NCBI GenBank assembly: GCA_963791225.1
Contig: CAWBRV010000008.1
Coordinates: 62,001-126,000 of the forward strand
DNA from: PALSA-612 sp963791225
GTDB taxonomy: Bacteria > Actinomycetota > Thermoleophilia > Gaiellales > Gaiellaceae
Length of the DNA stretch: 64,000 bases
Direction: 5' to 3'
Part shown: in pieces, positions 15,889 through 25,661 of the stretch
How positions within the stretch are numbered: position 1 is the stretch's first letter
Layout of the letters: every line of letters begins with the position of its first letter
The notes under the pieces: model-generated
Told to the model about the DNA's origin: nothing
What the model saw: the letters and a program-made list of their open reading frames with translations, nothing else
The model's database searches: none
Program-made: the position numbers and the translations under genes

Positions 15889-15917
15889 CACGTCGCCTCA
15901 CAACTGACCGCATTCTA
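15884..15917 (-). promoter_or_regulatory. glnA promoter and candidate antiterminator hairpin
   Basis: TAGAAT (minus strand, 15917-15912) is the only -10-like sequence between the MFS stop and glnA; a start near 15905 gives a leader of about 68 nt. In it GAGGC-GACGTG-GCCTC (15899-15884) can pair, using the first five bases of the terminator stem, so the two structures are mutually exclusive. Confidence 0.45.
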
Positions 15918-15943
15918 CATTCTCGATCGGTGGAACGAGGTTC

Positions 15944-17182
15944 CTAGACCTCGGCGGCGACGGGCAGGTCGGCGAGCTCGGGCTCGTGTCCCCCGTGTCG
16001 GAGCGCCCGGCCGTAGAGCCCGAGCGCCGGCGTGAGCACGAGTCCGGCTGCGACGAGTGCCGCGCGGATCCCGAATGCGTTGCCGACGGCGCCGATTCCC
16101 GGCCCGCCGGCGACCTGGCCGACGGCGTCGGACTGGCCGGCGATCGAGATCACCGTCGCCCGCACGGACGAGTCGCCGATCGACTGGTTGAGCCAGGTCA
16201 TCTCGACCGGGTTCGCGAGCCTGCGGGCCGTTCCCGCCCCCCAGAACGCGAGCAGGGCGAACACGAAGCCGGAGGCGAGACCGAACGCGACCACGGTGAT
16301 GGCCTGCAGCGCGGTCAGCACGAGCAGCAGCCTGGCCATCGCCCGGTCGGAGGCGTTCGTGAGCCGCTTGAGCAGGACGCTCGAGACGAGCAGGCCGAGC
16401 AACATGGCTCCGCCGCTGATGACCACGAACCACCACAGCTCGCTGAGCCCGAGGAAGCTCGGCAGGCCGACGTCGCGGATGAAATGCGCCTCCCTCAGCC
16501 GATCGAGTCCTTCGCTGTACGCACCGGCGAAGAACGCCGTGACGACGAGCAGGAGCACCAGCGGCCGCCGGCGCACGAGCGCGGCGCCCTCGCGGGCGGT
16601 GCGCCTGCCCGCGCCACGCCCCTTGGGGCGCGGTCGAAACGCCGTCTCCGGCATGAGCGGCACGGCGATCAGTCCGAACGCGAGCGTCATGACACCGTCA
16701 GCGATCACTGTGCCCTGGAGGCTGATGGTCGCGAGCCCGATCCAGAGCGGCAACCCGACGAGCGCCCCGATGTACCCCACCTGCATCCCACGGACGAAGA
16801 CCGGCCCGACGTTCTCGGCACCCACCTCGTCGGTGATCCACGCCTCCCAGGCGCCGCTCATGAAGGTCACGCCGAAGCCCCAGAGCGCCCAGCCGACGAG
16901 CGCGGCCCAGAACTCGGGCACCGCGCCGACCAGGATCGTCCCCGGGCCCATGATCGAGCAGGCGATCACGATCGACAGCTTCCGTCCGTAGAGGTCGGCG
17001 ACGATCCCCGTCGGCACCTGGAAGCCGAACACCGTGAGCTCCATGACGGATCCGACCAGCACGAGCTGGAGCGGGGTCAGCCCGACCTGCTGGACGAAGT
17101 AGATCGCGATCACGACGAAGCTCGGGATCGACAGCGCGGCCTCGACGAAGAGATAGAACCGGTACGGGCTCGGGCGTTTCAT
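15944..17182 (-). CDS. MFS transporter
   Basis: 412-residue major facilitator protein with about 12 membrane helices. The loop 2-3 signature appears as GIVADLYGRKLSIV near residue 60. Central cytoplasmic loop is basic (RPRPKGRGAGRRTAREG). Substrate unknown; drug or metabolite export is the common role. The ATG at 17182 overlaps the GNAT stop by ATGA and it is the last gene of an ABC-GNAT-MFS operon. The long upstream open frame is a shadow of the GNAT gene. Confidence 0.85.
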   Translation of the reverse strand: MKRPSPYRFYLFVEAALSIPSFVVIAIYFVQQVGLTPLQLVLVGSVMELTVFGFQVPTGIVADLYGRKLSIVIACSIMGPGTILVGAVPEFWAALVGWALWGFGVTFMSGAWEAWITDEVGAENVGPVFVRGMQVGYIGALVGLPLWIGLATISLQGTVIADGVMTLAFGLIAVPLMPETAFRPRPKGRGAGRRTAREGAALVRRRPLVLLLVVTAFFAGAYSEGLDRLREAHFIRDVGLPSFLGLSELWWFVVISGGAMLLGLLVSSVLLKRLTNASDRAMARLLLVLTALQAITVVAFGLASGFVFALLAFWGAGTARRLANPVEMTWLNQSIGDSSVRATVISIAGQSDAVGQVAGGPGIGAVGNAFGIRAALVAAGLVLTPALGLYGRALRHGGHEPELADLPVAAEV

Positions 17183-18062
17183 CCGCCGAGTTGGAGGCTG
17201 ACGTCGAGCAGCGCCGGCAACTCGTGGTAGCCGAGCTTCTCGTTCAGGCGGCGCATCGGCTCGTTGGCGGCGTGCGTCGCCGTGACCACGCGGCGGTAGC
17301 CGTGCTCGGTGGCCCAGGCGATCTGTGCCCGCTTGAGCGCCTCGGCGATGCCGCGCCGCCGGTGGCTGCGAAGTACCGTTGTCAGGTTGTTGTCGAGGAG
17401 CCCGGCCGCAGCGTTCCTCAGCTCGAGGTCGGCGTAGCCGACGACCTGTTCCCCATCGAGCGCGACGAGCGTGAGCGGGTGCGCGAGGAGCTGGGGGGCG
17501 CCCAGTCGTCGAACGGCCTGACCTGGCCGGGCCCGGAGGCGGGAATGTCCGCGACGCCCTCGACGAAGACGAGATATGCCTGCTCGAGATGCGTCTCACC
17601 GAGCTCGGCGATCTCGATGCCCTCGGGCGGAGTCGGCGCGGACAGGCCGGGCTCAAGGTCGAGCGCGAGCGAGACGACGCGGTCCGTGACCACGAAGCCG
17701 CGCCGCTCCGCGAACCGGACAGCGTCCGCGTCGTCCTCCCGGACCCAACTGAGCGCGCTCGCCGCGTCGAGTGAGCGTGCGTGATCGAGGCAGAGATCGA
17801 GGAGCCTGCCGCCGAGCCCCTTCCTGCGTCGCTCCGGAATGACCGCGACCGCCACCGGGCGGACGCCGGGTCGCGACGACCGCGCGACGCATCCCGTCGC
17901 GACCACGCGCGGCCCCTCCTCCGCGAGCAGGTAGAGCCGCTCGGGCTCGCGTGCGACGCGCTCGAGGACGAAGTCGACCGAGATGGGATCCTCGGGCCAG
18001 ACGGCTGCCCAGCACGCCGCGTAGGCCGCGAGGTCCGCATCCGTCTCGGCCCGGCGGATCAT
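17179..18062 (-). CDS. Tandem GNAT acetyltransferase (frameshifted)
   Basis: A two-domain GNAT protein of about 294 residues. The N-terminal domain begins MIRRAETDADLAAYAACW and has the acetyl-CoA loop VIPERRRKGLGGRLL. Near 17493-17498 a run of six G (plus strand) shifts the frame: the original frame turns Arg/Ser-rich and stops, while another frame continues LLAHPLTLVALDGEQVVGYADLEL, LRSHRRRGIAEALKRAQIAWA and NEKLGYHELPALLDV. One extra base restores a full protein. Both ends overlap neighbours by ATGA, so the gene is likely intact in the organism. Layout resembles MshD-type double GNATs; substrate unknown. Confidence 0.8.
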
Positions 18063-18892
18063 CCCGACCGCTTCAGGAGGCCGTTGCGCTTGGCGTAGAT
18101 CTCGCCGCGGTTGAAGATGACGAGACCGAGCGGGATCGCGACGGCACCGATCACGAGCAGCGGCCAGATGTCGCCCCAGAGCGCGCTGAGCCCGGCCCCG
18201 TCGATGATCGCCTTGCGGATGCCGTCCAGCGCGTAGGTCGCCGGCGAGATCTTCGCGAGCACCTGCATCCAGCCCGGCAGCACGTCGACGCTGTAGTAGA
18301 CGCCGGAGACGACGAGCAGCATTCCCTGGGCGATGAAGCCGAGCTGGGTGCCCTTCTCGGGCGAGATCAGCGGGAAGACCGCCGTCATCACGCCGATGCC
18401 GAGGAACGAGATCGAGGCGATCACGAGGATCACGAACGCCGCCCCGAAGTTCGCGTTCCCGAGGTCGAGCGTGAAGAACGACGCCACGACGAAGAACAGG
18501 AGCACCGTTCGGATCAGGCCGTAGACCAGGGCGAACGCCCCCATCCCGAGCAGGTGCACTGCCCGCGAGAGCGGCGCCATGAACGTGTACTCGATCGTCC
18601 CCTCCCACCGCTCCCACCCGACCGTCTGGGTGATGATCTCGAACAGGATCCCGAGGTACGACCAGATGACCGCGCCGATCAGCAGCACCGTCGTCTCCTC
18701 GGTGACGTTCAGGTGGCCACCCGATGCCTCGATGCCCTTGGCGATGAAGACGATCGTCAGGGTGTTCGCGACCGTCCAGACGAACCAGGTGACCTCCCAG
18801 ATGGCGTAGCGCTTCACCAGGTAGGTGTTGCGCTCGACCACGCCGAGCAAGCCGATCAGCTCGTGGCGGAGGGCCAGAGTTGCACGCGTCAT
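18059..18892 (-). CDS. ABC-2 type transporter permease
   Basis: 277 residues, six predicted membrane helices, ABC2_membrane style: N-terminal cytosolic helix NTYLVKRYAIWEVTWFVWTVANTL, central GRNA-like region, WERWEGTIEYTFMAPLSRAVHLLGMG and the conserved late block GVYYSVDVLPGWMQVLAKISPATYALDGIRKAII. Pairs with the ATPase encoded just upstream (ATGA overlap). Export of a drug, lipid or polysaccharide is typical of the family; the cargo is unknown. Confidence 0.9.
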   Translation of the reverse strand: MTRATLALRHELIGLLGVVERNTYLVKRYAIWEVTWFVWTVANTLTIVFIAKGIEASGGHLNVTEETTVLLIGAVIWSYLGILFEIITQTVGWERWEGTIEYTFMAPLSRAVHLLGMGAFALVYGLIRTVLLFFVVASFFTLDLGNANFGAAFVILVIASISFLGIGVMTAVFPLISPEKGTQLGFIAQGMLLVVSGVYYSVDVLPGWMQVLAKISPATYALDGIRKAIIDGAGLSALWGDIWPLLVIGAVAIPLGLVIFNRGEIYAKRNGLLKRSG

Positions 18893-19686
18893 GTCGTCAC
18901 CTCCAGCGGTTGCTCCTCGTCGTCGTCCTCGACCGACCGGCCGGTCGAGGCCAGGAAGACCTCCTCGATCGTCTCCGCCTCGAACTGCGCGAGCAACTCC
19001 CCGGCCGGCGCCAGGTGGAGCAGGCGGCCGTGCTCGAGGATGCCGATGCGCTCCGAGAGCACCTCGGCCTCACGCATGTCGTGCGTGCAGAGAAGGATCG
19101 TCGTGTCGTGACGGGCGCGGATGTCCTCGATGAAGGCCTGCACCTCGAGCTTCGAGCGCGGATCGAGGCCCGTCGTCGGTTCGTCGAGGAGCAGCAGCAC
19201 CGGCGAGGTGAGCAGGGCACGCGCGAGCGCCACCTTCTGCTGGGTCCCCCGGGAGAGCTGCTCCATGCGCGAGTCACGCCGCGAGCGCGGGAAGCCGACG
19301 CGGTCGAGGATCTCCGGGATGCGCGTACGCGTCTCGCGGATGCCGACCCCGTAGAACCGCGCCGCGTAGGACAGGTTCTCGACCGCCGACATCTTCTTGA
19401 AGAAGGAGGCCTCGACCGACACGCGGTTCACGAGCCGGCGCACGTCCCCGGCGCCGTCGACGACGTCGTGTCCGAAGATGCGGGCCTCGCCCGCGTCGGG
19501 GAGGATCAGCGTCGAAAGGACGCGGACGAGCGTCGACTTGCCGGAGCCGTTCCTGCCCAGGATCGAGATGCACTCCCCGCGCGCGATCTCGAAGCTGATG
19601 CCGTCGAGCGCGCGCGAGCGCTTGCCGCCGCGGCGCGACTTGCGACCGAACTCCTTGTACAGATTGTGGACTTCGACAGCTGGCAC
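18889..19686 (-). CDS. ABC transporter ATPase (drug/ABC-2 type)
   Basis: 265-residue ATP-binding subunit. Walker A GRNGSGKST (about residue 44), Q-loop region, signature LSRGTQQKVALARAL, Walker B LLLDEPTTGLD and the switch His in LLCTHDMREAE. The Arg-rich insert FGRKSRRGGKRSRAL near residue 15 is like other ABC-2 exporters. GTG start with GAGGAG upstream. First gene of the ATPase-permease-GNAT-MFS operon, all joined by four-base overlaps; the combination suggests export and modification of a toxic compound. Confidence 0.93.
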   Translation of the reverse strand: MPAVEVHNLYKEFGRKSRRGGKRSRALDGISFEIARGECISILGRNGSGKSTLVRVLSTLILPDAGEARIFGHDVVDGAGDVRRLVNRVSVEASFFKKMSAVENLSYAARFYGVGIRETRTRIPEILDRVGFPRSRRDSRMEQLSRGTQQKVALARALLTSPVLLLLDEPTTGLDPRSKLEVQAFIEDIRARHDTTILLCTHDMREAEVLSERIGILEHGRLLHLAPAGELLAQFEAETIEEVFLASTGRSVEDDDEEQPLEVTT

Positions 19687-19859
19687 AGCATGCTCCTCGG
19701 CTCTCTTGGCTCAACCCCGGATGGGGACTGGCTGACACGGGCAGCGCCCCCGAAAAGCCGGGCGGCGCGCGGGGATTCGGGTGTCAACCGAGGCGCAGCA
19801 TGCGGCAGAGACAGTAGCAGCTGAAGAAGCAGGGCGCCGCTGCCGATACCGATTCGGAG

Positions 19860-20657
19860 ATGTCCGATTGGGACGATCGTGCCGAGACCTCGCCGGGCCT
19901 CAAGCTCGCCGTCGCAGGCGTGCTCGCCGTGGGTGTCGGCGCGCTCGCGTTCACCTGGTACACGTACCAGCACCAGCACACGCTGTTCCAGAACGAGCAC
20001 GACGCGCGAGTCGCCCAGGTCGCCACGCTCCAGCACGAGCTCAACTACCTGCGCGGGAAGGACAGCTCGGCCGCGGCGCAGATCCAGGCGCTGAACACGA
20101 AGCAGGGCAATCTCGCCTCGCTCGCCAAGCGCGTGCTCAAGAGCGTGTTCACCGTCTACTCGGGGAACGAGCTCGGCACCGGCTTCGTCGGCTGGCAGAA
20201 CGACAGCTCGAGCTACCTGATCACCGCGCGGCACGTCGTCGTCAACAACCTGGGCGGCTTCGTGACGCTGGAGCGGGCCGGCGGCGGCACGTGGCAGGGC
20301 GAGATCCAGCAGGAGGACGCAAAGAACGACTTGGCCGTGATCCGGCTCGACGGCCATCCCGCCGGCGCGGCACCGCTCTGGCAGAAGGCGCTGACCAAGC
20401 CGCCCGCGCCCGGTGACTCGTTGCTCCTCGTCGGCAGCCCCTACGGGCTCTCGGGCACCGTGACGAAGGGCATCGTCAGCCGCGTCACGCCGAAGCTGAT
20501 CCAGACGGACGCCGCCGCGAACCCGGGCAACTCCGGCGGCCCGGCGATCGACGGGCAGGGCCACGTCGTCGGCGTGCTCGTTTCGGGGATTCTCGGCACC
20601 GGCCTCAGCTTCGCCGTCCCGATCGCGCGGATGTGCCAGCAGCTCCGCAGCTGCTGA
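19860..20657 (+). CDS. Membrane-anchored S1C trypsin-like serine protease
   Basis: 265 residues: one N-terminal membrane helix (GLKLAVAGVLAVGVGALAFTWY), a short coiled coil (ARVAQVATLQHELNYLRG), then a trypsin-like domain. The catalytic triad is visible: His in ITARHVV, Asp in KNDLAVIRLDG, Ser in NPGNSGGPA. There is no PDZ domain, unlike DegP/HtrA, so it is a minimal DegS-like outside-facing protease. Own transcription unit between the ABC operon and gltB; an REP-like element follows directly after the stop. Confidence 0.9.
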   Translation: MSDWDDRAETSPGLKLAVAGVLAVGVGALAFTWYTYQHQHTLFQNEHDARVAQVATLQHELNYLRGKDSSAAAQIQALNTKQGNLASLAKRVLKSVFTVYSGNELGTGFVGWQNDSSSYLITARHVVVNNLGGFVTLERAGGGTWQGEIQQEDAKNDLAVIRLDGHPAGAAPLWQKALTKPPAPGDSLLLVGSPYGLSGTVTKGIVSRVTPKLIQTDAAANPGNSGGPAIDGQGHVVGVLVSGILGTGLSFAVPIARMCQQLRSC

Positions 20658-20658
20658 A

Positions 20659-20760
20659 ACACGGGTGAAACAGCCGGTTTCCCCCGTGAGCCCCCTTCCC
20701 TTTCGTGGTCGAGTTACCCGCGGCCCGAGCTACGCCGCGGCCAAGCCACGGCTTCGCGGC
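20659..20760 (+). repeat. REP-like element, copy 2 (with second half)
   Basis: Immediately after the protease stop: ACGGGTGAAACAGCCGG then TTTCCCCCGTGAGCCCCCTT, followed by a second inverted-repeat block CCGAGCTACGCCGCGG ... CGGCTTCGCGGCGG. The second block resembles that at 39498-39535. Confidence 0.65.
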
Positions 20761-20822
20761 GGCTGGGAGCGCATCGCGAGCTGACCCGGGTCCGGCTGGC
20801 GCCGCGGCCGGGTCGAACCGCC

Positions 20823-23800
20823 TCACGGCGCGGCAGCGACCTCCGACTCCGTCTCGGCGTGCTTGCCGCCTGGGAGCGTGCCCTCGTGCTCGTCCTCGAC
20901 CGCGGCGACGTCGGCCTTCGGGACGACGTGGCGGAACTCGCGAAGCGCCCGGTCGAAGCGGTCGAGCAGGGCCTGAGCCCGCTCAGACCCCGTCGAGCGG
21001 ACGTGCCGCTCGAGCAGACGGCGGAGCTCGTCGCCGGCCGTCACGGGCACCGCTGCGACCAGGTCTCCGTTGAGGCGCAGCGGCAGGAGGCCCTCCGGGT
21101 CGTGGACGTAGATCTCGCCGCCGCTCATGCCGGCGCCGACGTTGCTCCCGAAGCTGCCGAGGACGACGACCGTCCCGCTCGTCATGTACTCGCATGCGTG
21201 CTGACCGACGCCCTCGACGACCGCCGTCGCGCCCGAGTTGCGGACCGCAAAGCGCTCGCCGGCCCGGCCGGCGCAGAAGAGCTCGCCGCCGGTGGCGCCG
21301 TAGAGAGCCGTGTTCCCGAGCAGCACGGAGTCGCCCGCGTCGCCCGCGGGCGGACGGATGGCGATGCGCCCGCCGCCCATGCCCTTGCCGACGTAGTCGT
21401 TCGCCTCACCCACGAGCTCGAGCTGGACGCCGGCCGCGAGGAAGGCACCGAAGCTCTGGCCCGCGCTACCCGCGAACCGCGCGCGGACGCGGCCGGGCGG
21501 CGACGCAGCGCCGAACCGTCGTGCGACGAGGCCGCCGAGCCGCGCGCCGACGGTCCGGTCGTCGGTGCAGATCGAGTACGAGGGCTCGACGATGCTCGGG
21601 CCTTCGAGCGCGGTGAGCGCTTCGCCGGCGAGCCGCTCACCGAGCTCTCCGCCCGAGGCTCGAAGCTGTGGCTCGCCGGCGTAGCGCAGTGGCTCGTCAC
21701 CCGGTGAGGCCAGGAGCGGCGCGAGGTCGAGCAGCGCCGCGCGCGCGTCGCCGCGCACCGACCTCGCGAGCCGGTCGACGCGCCCGACCGCCTCGTCGAA
21801 GCTGCGGAAGCCGAGTGAGGAGAGGTGGCGCCGGACCTCCTCGGCGACGAACAGCAGGTAGGCCATCACCTGCTCGGGCGTCGCCTCGAACTTTTCGCGC
21901 AGCTCTGGCCGCTGCGTCGCGATCCCGACCGGACAGGTGTCGAGATGGCACGAGCGCACCATCAGGCAGCCCTGCGCGATCAACACGGCAGTCCCGAACG
22001 AGACCTCGTCGGCGCCGAGAAGCGCCGCCACCACCACGTCACGGCCGGTCTTCATGCCCCCGTCGGCACGCAGCCGGACGCGCCCGCGGAGACCGTTCGC
22101 GACGAGCGTCTGCTGCGTCTCGGCGAGGCCGAGCTCCCACGGCACGCCGGCGTTCTTGATCGACGAGAGCGGGCTCGCCCCCGTGCCGCCGTCGGCGCCG
22201 GCGATGTGCACGACATCCGCCAGTGCCTTCACGCACCCGGCCGCGACGAGCCCGACGCCGGCCTCGGAGACGAGCTTGACGGAGACGGCCGCGTCGGGGT
22301 TGACCTGGCGCAGGTCGAAGACGAGCTGGGCGAGGTCCTCGATCGAGTAGATGTCGTGATGGGGTGGCGGCGAGATCAGGGCGACGCCGGGCTGTGTGTG
22401 CCGAAGCCGGGCGATCTCTGGGGTCACCTTGTGGCCCGGGAGCTGCCCTCCCTCGCCCGGCTTCGAGCCCTGTGCGATCTTGATCTGCAGCTCGTCCGCC
22501 GCCACCGCGTATTCGGGCGTGACGCCGAACCGGCCGGAGGCGACCTGCTTGATCCGGCAGTTCCGCTCGTCGTGGAAGCGCGCCGGGTCCTCACCGCCCT
22601 CGCCGGAGTTGGCCATGCCGCCGAGCCGGTTGAACGCGATCGCGACCGTCTCGTGCGCCTCTGCGGACAGCGCTCCGTGGGACATGGCGCCGCTGGAGAA
22701 GCGGCGCACGATCGACTCGGCCGGCTCGACCTCGTCGAGCGGCACCGCCTCCGGGACGGGGACGAGCTCGAGCAGATCGCGGAGCTCGAGCGGCTCGCGA
22801 CCGTTGACGAGCTGCGCGAACCGCTCGTAGCGCTCACGATCCTCGTCGCGGACGGCACGGCGCAGCGCGTGCGCGGCAGCCGTCTCGTGCAACGCCTCGA
22901 CGACCCCGGGGTCGGTCGCGTGCCGCTCGCCGCCCTTGCGGAACTTGACGAAGCCCGGATTCTCCAGGCGCACGCCGTTCTCCCAGGCGCGCGACGTGCC
23001 GCTCCAGCACGTCCTGCTCGAGCTCCGCGAACCCGAGCCCGCCGACCGCCGAGCTCGTACCCTCGAAGCAACGGTCCACGACTTCCGGGGCGAGGCCGAC
23101 GACGTCGAAGAGCTGCGCGCCGCAGTAGCTCGCGACGTCCGAGATGCCCATCTTCGACATGACCTTGAGGACACCGTCCTCGATCGCCCGGCAGAAGCGG
23201 AGCTGCGCCTCCTCCGGTGAGGGCCGGTCGCCGCCGAGCTTGTCGCCCGCCGCGAGCGCCGCGACGGTCTCGAGCGCGAGCCGCGGGCAGATCGCCTCGG
23301 CCCCGTAGCCGAGCAGGCACGCGACGTGGTGTACCTCGCGCGGCTCGTCGCTCTCGACCACGATCGTCGCGAACGTCCGCAGCTCCTCCGCAACGAGGCG
23401 GTCGTGAACCGCGCCGACGGCGAGCAGGATCGGCAGCGGCGCACGTTCTGGCGCGGCCCCGGTGTCGGAGAGCAGCAGCATTCCACGCCCGGCTCGCACC
23501 GCCGCCTCTGCCTCGGCGACGACCCGGTCGAGCGCGCTCACCAGCCCTTCGTCCGGCGCGAAGGTGACGTCGAGCCGCTCTGCGTCCAGCCGCTCGACGC
23601 CGTCCGGGAAGAGCAGGAAGCTCGGCAGCTCGATGCCGGCGGCCGCCTCGGGGCTCTCGACGAGGATCGGCGAGCGGTCGCCGAGCAGCGTGCGCAGCGA
23701 GAAGACGAACCGTTCGCGGAGGTGGTCGATCGGCGGGTTCGTGACCTGCGCGAAGCGCTGGCGGAAGAACGAGTACAGCGGCCGCGCGCGGCCCGCGAGC

Positions 23801-25194
23801 GGCGCGAGCGCGGTGTCGTCGCCCATCGACGAGGTCGGCTCGTGCGCGTGGGACGCGGTCGGGCGGAGGATCGCGCGAAGGTCCTCCTGCGTGTAGCCGA
23901 ACGCCGCGTGCCTCGGCGTCAAGTCGTCCGCGGGCGCAGCCAGAGGCGAGCCGCACGAGCCGCGGACGAGACCGCGGTCGAGCCAGTCGCCGTAGGGAGC
24001 GCGCGACGCCAGCCGCCGCTTCAGGCCGGCATTTTCCTCGAAGCCACGCGCCGGATCGATTGCGATCATCTCGCCCGGCCCCAGCCTGCCCCGGCGCACC
24101 GGTCCCTCCGGCAGATCGGCCACGCCCGCCTCTGACGCGCAGACGACGAGGTCGCCGCCGACGGCGTACCGCAGCGGGCGCAGGCCGTTACGGTCGAGCG
24201 TCGCGCCGACGACCCGGCCGTCCGTGAACACGAGCGCCGCGGGTCCGTCCCACGGCTCGCAGAGCCCGGAGTGGTAGCGGTAGAAGTCGCGCACGGCCGG
24301 CTCGAGCTCGGCGTTCCCCTCCCACGCCTCCGGGACGAGCATGGCCAGCGAGTGCCGGACGTCCCGGCCGCCGCGGACGAGCAACTCGAGGACGTTGTCC
24401 AGCATCGCCGAGTCCGAGCCGCGCGGGTCGACCACGGGCGCGAGCAGGGCGTCGTGGTCCGAGCCGAGCCGGCCCTCACGCGCGTGCATCCAGTTCACGT
24501 TGCCCTGGATCGCGTTGATCTCGCCGTTGTGGCAGAGGAGGCGGAAGGGCTGCGCGCGCTCCCAGGACGGCGCCGTGTTCGTCGAGAAGCGCTGGTGGAA
24601 GACGCCGAACGGCACACAGAGCGCCGGGTCGCGCAGGTCGCCGTAGAACGCCGCCAGCTGGTCGGCGGCGCAGAGAGCCTTGTACGTGACCGTGCGAAAC
24701 GAGAGCGAGGCGACGTAGGAGGCGAGCGAGCGCTCCGCGCGCTTGCGGGCACGGAACGCCCGGCGCTCGGCCTCGTCGGCGTCGAGTCCGGGCGCGGCGA
24801 GCAGCAGCTGCTCGATCCGCGGCAGGCTGGCCCGCGCCTCCGCGCCGAGCGCGCCCGGGTCGACCGGCACTTCGCGCCAGCCGAGCACCTCCAGGCCCTC
24901 CTTGCAACAAAGTGTTGAAAGGAGCTCGCGGTCCGATTCGTCGCGGAGGAAGACCATGCCGAGCCCGCAGTCCGGGGCCGGGAGCAGCGCCGCCGGGATC
25001 GGCAGCAGCAGCCCGGCGCCGTCGCCCGTCTTCCCGTCGGCGGCGACGGCGCCCCGGTGCTTGACGCGGCGGAGCGCCTCGAGCACCGCGTCCAGGATCT
25101 CCCGGGAGGCACGACCGCGCGCGTCCGCGACGAACCCGATGCCGCAGGCATCGCGTTCGGCGGTACGGTCGTACAGCGTGGGATTCGTGGCCAC
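20823..25194 (-). CDS. gltB: Glutamate synthase large subunit (frameshifted)
   Basis: Converts glutamine and 2-oxoglutarate to two glutamates. The N-terminal amidotransferase starts at GTG 25194 (GAGGAG upstream) with the nucleophile Cys17 in RDACGIGF; central and FMN domains show GEGGEDP, GSKPGEGGQLPG and GADGGTGASPLSSIKNAG; the cluster cysteines are in CHLDTCPVGIATQ; the GXGXG-type C-terminal domain ends with the SGGEIYVHDP region. Near 22988 one extra base breaks the frame: LERHVARLGERR should read LERHVAAWENGVRLE. Restored length about 1456. No gltD is adjacent. Confidence 0.92.
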
Positions 25195-25424
25195 GAGGCT
25201 CCTCTCGGAGAGGGACGGACAGGTGGTGCGAGGCCTCCGCCTGTGGTGTGAGCTAGTCGGCGGCGGCGGAGAGGGGTGGCCGGCTAGCGCGTTCGAATGC
25301 GCGCGAGAAAGACGATCGTCTTGAGCGAGGAGCCCGAGAGATGTGCGCGCACGGCCATGAGCTGGCGAAGGTTAGGCTGCATACGTGGATGACGCAAATA
25401 CAGGCGCCATGCTGATGCTTCCAT

Positions 25425-25454
25425 TTGACAAGCGTGGGTCATGTCCCGCACACT
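25425..25454 (+). promoter_or_regulatory. Promoter of the branched-chain operon
   Basis: TTGACA (25425-25430), 18 nt, CACACT (25449-25454), then 9 nt to the ATG of the leader peptide. A perfect -35 is rare in this window. The transcript would be nearly leaderless. Between the gltB start and this site nothing else was recognised. Confidence 0.55.
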
Positions 25455-25463
25455 GACTGTCCG

Positions 25464-25562
25464 ATGACGAAGGTCCGCACCGCATCCATCCGCCTCGTGC
25501 CCGCTTGGGCGCTCGCGGTTGCGGTCGCGATCATTTCCCTTCTCGTCATTCTCCCCCGCTAA
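25464..25562 (+). CDS. Branched-chain amino acid leader peptide (attenuator)
   Basis: A 32-codon open frame ahead of leuA: MTKVRTASIRLVPAW, then a run in which residues 17-30 contain ten Leu, Val or Ile (LAVAVAIISLLVIL), ending PR and TAA. This is the layout of ilv/leu leader peptides, where slow translation at branched-chain codons controls the downstream operon (leuA-ilvBNC-hom-thr-ilvD). It starts about 9 nt after the -10. Caution: a hydrophobic micropeptide could look alike; support comes from position, promoter and the hairpin over its stop codon. Confidence 0.65.
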   Translation: MTKVRTASIRLVPAWALAVAVAIISLLVILPR

Positions 25563-25570
25563 GGGGGAGA
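25550..25570 (+). promoter_or_regulatory. Hairpin over the leader-peptide stop codon
   Basis: TCTCCCCC, loop GCTAA, GGGGGAGA: a perfect 8-bp stem whose loop contains the TAA. A ribosome finishing the leader would melt it; a stalled one would not. No U-run follows, so it is not itself an intrinsic terminator. The remaining 91 nt to leuA contain an SD (GGAGGAG) but no obvious terminator. Confidence 0.5.
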
Positions 25571-25661
25571 TGTCGCTCACGCGGCCGTAGTCGCCGCACA
25601 CACCGACCGAGCCACACCACCGGTGCGTCCGCGTACCGGCCGATCGGACTGGAGGAGCGAC

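Noticed and set aside
25270..25300. tRNA T-arm-like GCGCG-TTCGAAT-GCGC
   Set aside because: No acceptor, D-arm or anticodon arm can be drawn around it; it lies upstream of gltB and is only a GC palindrome.
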